Shown in pieces: positions 1 through 7,400 of a stretch of DNA of 10,708 nucleotides. Every line of letters starts with the position of its first letter. Position 1 is the stretch's first letter. This stretch comes from Roseburia zhanii (GTDB taxonomy: Bacteria; Bacillota; Clostridia; Lachnospirales; Lachnospiraceae), in contig NZ_JACOPH010000026.1 in assembly GCF_014287635.1 (NCBI RefSeq), positions 1 to 10,708 of the forward strand. The letters run 5' to 3'. The notes beneath the pieces were generated by a model that worked only from the letters and a program-made list of their open reading frames with translations, ran no database searches and was not told where the DNA came from. The translations under genes were made by a program, and so were the position numbers.

Positions 1-146
1 TAAAAGGCAAGAAGGGTAGCTATGATGCGTACCTGATTCCAGAGAGTGTACAGGAATTTTCCTATACGAAAGATGGTAAAGAAATCAAGGGATTCCAGTA
101 TAAGTTTAAGATGGAATTTTCTCAAAAGGCAGGAAAGCGAGGGTAG
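1..146 (+). CDS. 3' end of a gene, probably DNA topoisomerase III (type IA) of the ICE
   Basis: An open frame enters from the left edge (first full codon at position 3) and stops at TAG 144-146, giving about 47 C-terminal residues. The visible tail contains GSYDAYLIPE, then SYTKDGKEIKG, then a basic end (SQKAGKRG). A Gly/Lys-rich stretch followed by YDAYL resembles the C-termini of topoisomerase III proteins carried by Tn1549-like elements, as I remember them, and a topoisomerase gene commonly sits upstream of the giant methylase/helicase gene in such elements. The catalytic part is outside the window, so no active-site residue can be checked. Codon use and base composition match the ICE backbone, not the AT-rich gene that follows. 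It could also be another ICE protein with a similar basic tail. Confidence 0.5.
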   Translation, partial: KGKKGSYDAYLIPESVQEFSYTKDGKEIKGFQYKFKMEFSQKAGKRG

Positions 147-153
147 AAATGTA
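146..153 (+). repeat. 8-bp direct repeat GAAATGTA, left copy
   Basis: GAAATGTA overlaps the last base of the upstream stop codon. The same eight bases recur at 959-966, just after the stop of the AT-rich gene, so the pair brackets that gene. It may be a footprint of insertion or of recombination; an 8-bp match in AT-rich DNA may also be chance. Confidence 0.4.
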
Positions 154-200
154 GCTGTGATTGTGGTATAGTTGGGAAAATATCGGAATTTGTAAAGTTA

Positions 201-206
201 AGGAGA
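201..206 (+). promoter_or_regulatory. Ribosome binding site deciding the ATG 215 start
   Basis: AGGAGA lies 8 nt upstream of ATG 215-217. The longer reading from TTG 161 would put this site inside the coding sequence and has no comparable site of its own. This supports the shorter protein. Confidence 0.75.
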
Positions 207-214
207 AATACTTA

Positions 215-955
215 ATGTGGTTAGACAGAAATGAACTTGTATCACTTGATTTGAAGTTGACATCGGACTATGGTGATATCATACCAAAAATACAAATAGG
301 TTATGATCTATTTAACCTTATTGAACATAATACCAGTATAGATACAGAAACTAAAATCAATTTAAAAGAGAAAGCAGTAATATGTCATCAGAAAATCAAA
401 ATGATGTTGTTTGCAGAAAAATGTGCTATTGAAAATTTAAATGAATTTGAAGTCTCACAGAACATGGAAATGCCTTGCCTTTTTGGAGATGATGAAACAA
501 CATTGCTTTATCATACTGAAAGTACAATCCTTTTTGCAAGAAATGCATTAGATGTAGTAGCTACTATTTTTCATTGTATGGCTTTTCATGAAAGAAATGA
601 TAGTTTCAATAAATTCACAAAGAAAATATTGAAGGATGAAAATGATAAATTTATTTATTTAAAATCATATCTTTGTGAAATAGATAAACTTGATACACAT
701 GCTTTTCGTTTACTCTGTGGTAGCGAGAGAGGAAGATCATTAAGAGATCAAATCGTACATCAAACTAATATTAAACTTGAGTATGATGAGTATAAAGAAG
801 GTAGCAATAAAGAGAAGTTATTCATAGTGTTATATAAGGGTGAAATTGTGATTTGTTATAGAGAATTTATGAGGAACTTTGTTATGGAAGTTGTAGAAAT
901 GATTTCATCTATTTCACAAAAATTCATTCTCGACGAATTAGAAAATCAACTATAA
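215..955 (+). CDS. AT-rich cargo gene, possible HEPN-fold protein
   Basis: It encodes 246 aa from ATG 215, chosen because AGGAGA sits 8 nt upstream; the stop is TAA 953-955. I do not recognise the exact family. The protein looks largely helical and has no signal peptide or membrane segment. Near residues 170-184 it reads SERGRSLRDQIVHQ, where R177-D-Q-I-V-H182 fits the R-x4-6-H motif of HEPN domains, which are RNases or RNA binders common in toxins and abortive-infection systems. A helical stretch with ARNALDVVATIF precedes it, as is usual for HEPN bundles. No nucleotidyltransferase or antitoxin partner is adjacent. Base composition is much lower in GC than the flanking ICE genes, and the gene lacks the terminator-like leader hairpin that its backbone neighbours have. 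Both points suggest later acquisition. The HEPN call is an inference from one motif and the helical context; the gene itself is well supported. Confidence 0.8.
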   Translation: MWLDRNELVSLDLKLTSDYGDIIPKIQIGYDLFNLIEHNTSIDTETKINLKEKAVICHQKIKMMLFAEKCAIENLNEFEVSQNMEMPCLFGDDETTLLYHTESTILFARNALDVVATIFHCMAFHERNDSFNKFTKKILKDENDKFIYLKSYLCEIDKLDTHAFRLLCGSERGRSLRDQIVHQTNIKLEYDEYKEGSNKEKLFIVLYKGEIVICYREFMRNFVMEVVEMISSISQKFILDELENQL

Positions 956-958
956 TGG

Positions 959-966
959 GAAATGTA
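959..966 (+). repeat. 8-bp direct repeat GAAATGTA, right copy
   Basis: This is the second copy of GAAATGTA, 3 nt after the stop of the AT-rich gene (first copy at 146-153). Removing the DNA between the copies would place the upstream gene's stop directly before the leader of the 98-aa ORF. Confidence 0.4.
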
Positions 967-983
967 ATAGACAATTCTCTATT

Positions 984-1029
984 TGTGGATGTCGAGAAAT
1001 TTAATTTAGCGGTACGACATTATACCACA
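984..1029 (+). promoter_or_regulatory. Imperfect dyad in the leader of the 98-aa gene
   Basis: TGTGG-ATGTCG (984-994) is complementary to CGACAT (1015-1020) and CCACA (1025-1029), with a 4-nt TATA bulge on the right arm and a 20-nt loop. It may be a leader RNA fold or an operator upstream of the terminator-like hairpin at 1055. No convincing -35/-10 promoter pair was found in this 157-nt gap. Confidence 0.3.
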
Positions 1030-1054
1030 TACAATTTAATAACAACACAGCGTC

Positions 1055-1090
1055 AGAGCGTATGGGAAAACCTGTACGCTCTAATTTTTT
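1055..1090 (+). terminator. Strong intrinsic-terminator-like hairpin before the 98-aa gene
   Basis: AGAGCGTATGGG (1055-1066) pairs with CCTGTACGCTCT (1071-1082) as 12 continuous pairs, two of them G-U, around an AAAA loop. AA and then six T residues (1085-1090) follow. It ends only 22 nt before ATG 1113, so it can serve the upstream cargo gene as a terminator and the downstream gene as an attenuator. Confidence 0.75.
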
Positions 1091-1100
1091 ATCAAAAAAT

Positions 1101-1105
1101 GGAGG
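1101..1105 (+). promoter_or_regulatory. Ribosome binding site deciding the ATG 1113 start
   Basis: GGAGG is 7 nt upstream of ATG 1113. The in-frame upstream ATG at 1062 lies inside the hairpin stem and has no such site. Confidence 0.85.
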
Positions 1106-1112
1106 AAAACAC

Positions 1113-1409
1113 ATGGAAGAAACAAATGTAACAATGACAGCAGAGGAAATGCAGGGTGAGCCTGCGGCAAAGGAAAATGAGACAAAGGCGGAGAAGTTTA
1201 TCCGTATTGGTGAGTACCGCATGAATAAGGCGGTGGATGCTATTGGCAGACTGGAGAATCTTGCAAATCGAGGTTCCTACGAATATACACAGGAACAGGT
1301 AGATGCTATGTTTCAGGCATTAGAGGGGAGGGTTGCGGAAGTTAAGGCGAGATTTACGCCTAAGAAAGCGGCTGAGAGTAAGACTTTCAGCTTTGGTACA
1401 ACAGAATAG
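1113..1409 (+). CDS. Small conserved-looking ICE protein of unknown function (98 aa)
   Basis: This 98-aa, hydrophilic, acidic-to-basic protein starts at ATG 1113 behind GGAGG and stops at TAG 1407-1409. The first 30 residues are Glu/Thr-rich and probably flexible. Residues about 31-80 look like two or three amphipathic helices, with KFIRIGEYRMNKAVDAIGRL, then YEYTQEQVDAMFQAL. The C-terminus is Lys-rich (RFTPKKAAESK) and ends FSFGTTE. I remember similar short proteins just upstream of the giant methylase/helicase in related elements, but I know of no assigned function and see no catalytic motif or membrane segment. It could be a small accessory partner of the giant protein or a nucleic-acid-binding helper; this is a guess from position. 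Its leader carries a terminator-like hairpin, and 85 nt separate it from the next start codon. Confidence 0.85.
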   Translation: MEETNVTMTAEEMQGEPAAKENETKAEKFIRIGEYRMNKAVDAIGRLENLANRGSYEYTQEQVDAMFQALEGRVAEVKARFTPKKAAESKTFSFGTTE

Positions 1410-1423
1410 GAATGTAACGGGAA

Positions 1424-1471
1424 GTAAGGGAAAGGCAGTCATGTAGTGTATGTGGCTGCCTTTTTGTCGTA
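1424..1471 (+). promoter_or_regulatory. Leader hairpin element, copy 1 (attenuator-like)
   Basis: AAAGGCAGTCA (1431-1441) pairs with TGGCTGCCTTT (1453-1463), 11 pairs with one G-U, and the T-run is 1461-1465. GTAAGGG (1424-1430) precedes it and TCGTA (1467-1471) follows; both also flank the second copy at 10067-10101. It ends 29 nt before GTG 1495, too close for a separate promoter. It therefore probably acts as a read-through-controlled terminator or an RNA-processing/stability element, not as a simple gene boundary. Confidence 0.65.
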
Positions 1472-1483
1472 TCTATGACAGGA

Positions 1484-1497
1484 AGGAGAACTGTGTG
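1484..1497 (+). promoter_or_regulatory. Ribosome binding site and GTG start of the giant protein
   Basis: AGGAGA (1484-1489) precedes GTG 1495-1497 with 6 nt between GGAG and the codon. The upstream in-frame ATG at 1450 lies in the loop of the leader hairpin and has no binding site. From GTG the protein begins (M)[13 protein letters not shown], which looks like a natural N-terminus for this family. Confidence 0.8.
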
Positions 1498-4400
1498 AGA
1501 AAATATGATTTTATATCGGCTCTGGCAAAAGAGACAGCAGCCGAGGTTGTCAAAAATCGTGAGGAATGGATGAAATACCTGACTACAGCGGCAAGGCTGT
1601 ATAAGTATCCGTTCCGGGAACAGCTTTTGATCTATGCACAAAGACCGGACGCAACAGCGTGTGCTTCCATAGAACTGTGGAATGAGCGGATGCACTGCTG
1701 GGTAAACAAAGGGGCAAAGGGTATTGCACTTCTGGACGAGGACGAAGCACATGGCAAGCGTCTGAAATATGTATTTGATGTTTCAGATGTCCATGCGGCA
1801 AGAAGAATCGGACGGTATCCGGAACTCTGGGAATTACATGGGGAACATAAGGAAGATGTAATTAAGTGTCTGGAGCAGACTTATGGTGCTACCGATGATA
1901 AGAAGCTGTTTGAAGAAAGACTTATGGAGATAGCTGAGAGGATTGCGGCAGATTATTATGAGGAATTGCTGCCGGATCTGCAGTACATGATCGAGGACAG
2001 TTTTTTAGAGGGACTGGACGAGCAGAATGTCGGTATCCGCTTGAGGGAGACATTATCGGACAGCATTTCCTTTACACTTTTATCTGCCTGCGGTGCAGAT
2101 ATGCAGGAGTATGGTTCGGAGTTTGCTTTTGATTTTATTCACGAATTTAATTCCATGGATACCCTTGCAGTACTTGGTGATGCAGCCAATGAGCTTGCAA
2201 AACCGGTACTTTTAGAGATTGGAAGAACCATAAGGGCATATAACAGGAGCCACGAACAGGAACAATCGCAAAATTTAACGCAGAAAGGACTTGCAAATAT
2301 TTCTAAAATAGACTACAATGCGTTAAAGCGTGAAAGCGAGAGCGGACATGAGGAATATATTGACAACAATCAAAATAGCGTAGAAAGGGGCAATAGCAAT
2401 GAATCTGACATACGAAAAGAACGGGGATTATCTGATCCCGATATTACAGGCGGACATTCAGCCGGAGGGAACGGTAACGAAGTACGGAATGATGAGGGAG
2501 ACTTATCTGAAGGAGAACCACAGGGGCGTGTACTCAGCGTTTCTTCTGAAAGGGACATTGAAAGAACACCTGCTGACGATCCAGAAGCAGGCAGAGGAGA
2601 GAATGGAGAAGCTGATAAGCCAGATGGCGGCAACAGAGGGAGTGACCGAACAGCTCAAGGAAGCCGATCAGATGCTCTGGGTAGCAAAGATGAACAACAT
2701 TCAGAGCAGAGCCGAGGAAGTGGTATTGAGCGAGCTGGTTTACAGCCTGTAACAGATACACCGCTCCGGGGAGACACACCGGAACCCACATTTACACAAC
2801 TTAGCCTGTTTCCTTCTTTTGAGGAGCAGGTCGGAACAGTCGCAGCAGCGGAAGCAAGTATGAAATATACCATGCCCGCTGCTTTTTCTTTGCCGCAGAA
2901 TGAGCTTGAAACCATTCTTCGCAGTGGAGGAGGAAAACAGCACAGCAGAAAGCGAATTTTTGCAAAGTATACCGAGGGCAGAAATGCCGAGCAGATGGTA
3001 GATTTTCTGAAAAATGAGTACGGACAGACCGGAAAAGGCTTTGAAATCAATGGAAATCCGGTGTCGGTGTGGTTTGATGAGCATGGTATGAGCGTCGGCT
3101 ATGGAACACAGGCAAGGGAAACACCGATTGTCACGATGGATTGGGAAGATGTGGAGAGCCATATTCGCTCTATGATTGAGAATGGCACTTATATGAGTGC
3201 GAGTGAAGCATTTCTTGTGGACACACAGGAACGAAACCGTGTTGCTAATCAGATATTTTTCTTCCTTCGGGATGGCATGGATGAGACACCTGAAGAACTT
3301 GGATTAAAAGCCGGAAACTATCCGGAGAGTGAAGCAAAACTCATGGAACTTCTTTCTACCCATGAGGGCAGGGAACAGCTTAAAAATATTTTGGAAGATG
3401 CGGCAAACCGCCTTGTTTCTGGAGAAGCAGAATTAAAATGGCGGCATGTGAAATCACCGGAATATCTGTTATCGGAGATAGCAGACCTTGACAGGGAGAG
3501 ACTGGAATTTCCATTGCCGGATGCGGTGGAGGTAGCACAGGAAGATTTTATCACGCAGGATGAAATTGACTATGCACTTGGCAGAGGAAGCGGCTATGAG
3601 CATGGAGCTTTCCGCATTTATGAGTATTTCATGGAAGGACATGACCAGAAAGAAGCAGTTGCTTTTCTGAAAAATGAATATGGCATTGGTGGTGGTTCCG
3701 GCGGACTGCCGGGCAATGATGATTCCCATAATGAACATGATGGAAAAGGTATCCGTCTGGAGAAAGGCAGTTATGGCAATCCGTATGCAAAAGTGCTTCT
3801 GAACTGGAATGTTGTGGAAAAAAGGCTTCGTGAGCTGATCAAAGAGGATAAATACTTATCTCCACAGGGGAAGGAAAACTATAAGGCTTATAAGGAAGAA
3901 CAGGCAGAGAAAGCAAGACAGCGAGAACTTTCCCGTCTGGAGCATGGACAGCGACTTGAATGTAAGAAGGACATCGAAGCCTTGATTGCCGAGAAATTCA
4001 ACGGTTTTGTACTTCCGAGGAATACCGCAGATGAGATCATAGATAAATATGGCATTGACTGTGTGGAATTTGTTCTTGCAAATACGGTTACGCATTTTGA
4101 TTATGATGGTCGTTTTTCACAGAACAACAAGGACTGGGCAAAGGGCATCGTTGCGGAAAATGAGTGGCAGAACAATGATCTGATTTTAAGTACGCACCCG
4201 GCGGTGTTGGATGGCTTTACCAATCAGGCAAGAAGATATATCAATGTGCTTCGGGAAAAAGAGAAAGAAGCACAGGAAACAGTCACGATTGATGGATATG
4301 AATGTATTCCGGTTGATCAGTGGGGCAGTGAAAAAGAGAAATATCTGCTTGGAAATGACATTGAGGACAGCAGTTTTTATTATGCCCAGGTCAATGGGAA

Positions 4401-7400
4401 AACCTTTGAATACGACCATAAGCCGGAGCGCAGCGAGGTAGAGGACGATTATATCAATGCCATTGCAGAGGAAGATATTGACAGGCATGAAGCAGAAGTG
4501 TTTTCACGCTTTGAGGGGACGGATGGTATCGCAGAGCCGGATGAAACTGAGCCACAACAAGAATTTTCACAAGAGAAATCACAGAAATTATCATGGCATG
4601 TGGTACATGATGCAGATGATGAATATGGCAATCCGACACAGTGGAGTGCCACCTTATCAGAGGGAGTATTCCTTTGGATTGATAAGGAAGCGGAGGGATA
4701 TGCTATTTATGATACGGCAGACACCACCCGTCCGGCATTGGAGACATTTTCGACTTTGCAGGAAGCAATGGACTGGGGGAATGAGCTTGCAGAAAGTGGC
4801 AGGGAAGCAGAGACGGAGTTCACTGATGAAAGGGAACAGACCGAAGATGAGCTGGACAACATAGACACGAAGGCTGCCCGTGAGCGTCTGGAGAATGGTG
4901 AAGCAGACCGACAGACAGAGGAAATGCTGTCACAGGTGCTTACCGGAGACTGGGAACCGGTTACTCTTCCTTCACAGGAAGAAAATAAACCAGTACCGGA
5001 TAAGAGTAGTGCGGTAAATTTTCATATCAGCGATGATCGTTTGGGCGAAGGATCTCCAAAAGAAAAATTCCAGAGAAATGTTGCAGCAATCAGGCTGTTG
5101 GAGCAGATCGAGGGCGAGAACCGTTATGCAACACCCGAAGAACAGCAGATTTTATCCCAGTATGTTGGCTGGGGCGGTCTTGCCGATGCGTTTGACGAGA
5201 GCAAATCAAACTGGTCAGCAGAATATCACCAGTTAAAGGAGCTGTTATCGCCGGAGGAGTACCGCATGGCAAGGGAGAGTACCTTAAATGCCCATTATAC
5301 AAGTCCGGTCATTATCCGCCAGATGTACGAAACATTGGAGAAAATGGGATTTTCCAAAGGAAATGTACTGGAGCCTTCCATGGGTATCGGCAACTTTTTC
5401 GGTATGATGCCGGATTCCATGAAAGAGAGCAGGCTTTACGGAGTGGAGCTTGACAGCATTACCGGACGCATTGCAAGGCAGCTTTATCCGCAGGCAGATG
5501 TGCAGATCAAAGGTTTTGAAAAGACTGAATATCCCAATGATTTCTTTGATGTGGCAATCGGAAATGTGCCTTTTGGTCAGTATAAGGTGGCAGATAAGCA
5601 GTATGATAAAAACAATTTCCTGATCCATGATTATTTCTTTGCAAAGACATTGGATAAAGTGCGTCCCTGTGGTGTGGTTGCTTTTATCACAAGCAAGGGA
5701 ACCATGGATAAGGCAAGTCCGGAGGTCAGAAGATACCTTGCACAAAGAGCAGACCTGCTTGGTGCGGTGAGACTTCCGAACACCGCATTCAAGGCAAATG
5801 CAGGAACCGAGGTCACTTCGGATATTTTATTTTTCCAGAAGCGTGACCGCATGGTAGAGCGTGAGCCGGACTGGGTACATCTGGGAGAGGATGCAGATGG
5901 CATTGCAATGAACGCTTACTTTGCAGAACACCCGGAGCAGATTGTAGGAAAGATGGAAATGGTATCCGGTCCTTATGGCATGGAAAGCACCTGCGGGGCA
6001 GATGACAGCAGACCTTTTGCGGAGCAGTTAGCAAAAGCACTTGAAAATATTACAGGACAGATTGATACGATTGATCTGGATGAGGAGCTTGCGGATGACA
6101 TGAGCAGGCAGAGTATTCCGGCTGATCCGTCCGTTAAGAATTTCAGTTATACCGTAGTCGATAATGAGGTATATTACCGTGAAAACTCTGTCATGAAGCC
6201 GGTGGAAGTATCAGACACCGCAAAAGAACGTATCAAGGGAATGGTGGCAATCCGTAACTGTACGCAGGAACTGATTAATATGCAGCTTGAGGAATACTTC
6301 GATGTAACAATTAAGGAAAAGCAGGCAGAACTTAATAGCCTGTATGATAATTTCTCTAAGAAATATGGTCTGATCAATTCACAGACGAATAAGAGAGCCT
6401 TTAATCAGGATAGCAGTTATTGCCTGTTGTGTTCTTTGGAAAAACTTGATGATGAGGGCAATTTCAAAGGCAAAGCGGATATGTTTACGAAGCGTACCAT
6501 TAAAAGGGCAGAGGTTGTCACAAGCGTGGATACTGCAAGTGAAGCGCTGGCAATATCTTTAGCAGAGAAAGCTAAAATTGACCTTGATTTTATGGGAGAG
6601 CTTACCGGAAAAGATAAGGATACACTTACTGAGGAGCTTCGTGGTGTCATTTTCCAGAATCCGCTTACGGATGTGTGGGAGACAGCAGACCAGTATCTAA
6701 GCGGTAATGTGCGTGAGAAACTTGCCATAGCAACAACTTATGCGGAAAATCACCCGGAATATGCTCCAAATGTGCAGGCTCTTACTCAGGTACAGCCGAG
6801 GGAGCTGGACGCATCGGAGATTGAGGTACGTATTGGTGCCACATGGATTGAACCAAAGTATATCAATGATTTTATGCGTGACATCTTCCAGACACCGGAA
6901 CATTTATTCCGCAGGGATACGATAGGTGTGCAGTTTTCGGGTGTAACCGGAGAGTGGAATGTAAAGGGCAAAAATGCGGACTATGGCAATACGCTTGTCA
7001 ACATGACATACGGTACAAGCCGGGTAAATGCCTATAAGATACTGGAAGATTCCCTGAACCTCAAAGATACGAGAGTATATGACACCATTGAGGAGGATGG
7101 AAAGGAAAAGAGAGTCCTCAATAAAAAGGAAACCATGATTGCAAGCCAGAAGCAGGAAGCAATAAGGGAGGCATTTAAGGACTGGGTATTCCGTGATCCG
7201 GAACGCAGGCAGACACTTGTGGCAAAATATAATGAGCTTTTCAATTCCACCAGACCAAGAGAATATGACGGTTCGCATCTGAAATTTCCGGGCATGACAC
7301 CGGATATTGAATTAAAGCCGCATCAGAAAAATGCGGTTGCCCATGTGCTGTATGGAGATAATACCCTGCTTGCGCATTGCGTCGGTGCCGGAAAGACCTT

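Noticed and set aside
161..214. Extension of the AT-rich gene to a TTG start at 161
   Set aside because: The well-placed AGGAGA at 201-206 serves ATG 215, and TTG 161 has no ribosome binding site.
147..214. Promoter for the AT-rich gene (TTGGGA 172-177 with TAAAGT 193-198)
   Set aside because: The spacer is only 15 nt and both boxes are weak, so I do not call it.
1062..1112. Extension of the 98-aa protein to ATG 1062
   Set aside because: This ATG lies inside the hairpin stem; GGAGG at 1101-1105 clearly serves ATG 1113.
1450..1494. Extension of the giant protein to ATG 1450
   Set aside because: The ATG is in the loop of the leader hairpin without a ribosome binding site. GTG 1495 has AGGAGA and gives a family-like N-terminus.
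2399..2752. TnpV region as a transposon insertion that breaks the giant gene
   Set aside because: The giant frame stays open through the whole region and resumes normal domains downstream. No terminal repeats or target duplication were seen at its edges.
4457..4864. 135-codon + strand frame inside the giant gene, considered as a second nested gene
   Set aside because: Unlike the TnpV frame, it shows no family motif and has odd composition (many Arg, Met, Trp). The giant frame here encodes an ordered, normal-looking segment.
5284..5745. Long minus-strand open frame (153 codons) inside the methylase region
   Set aside because: It is antisense to well-conserved methylase motifs, and its translation is rich in Cys, His and Ile with no recognisable domain. 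It looks like a shadow of the coding frame, as do the other minus-strand frames in the window.
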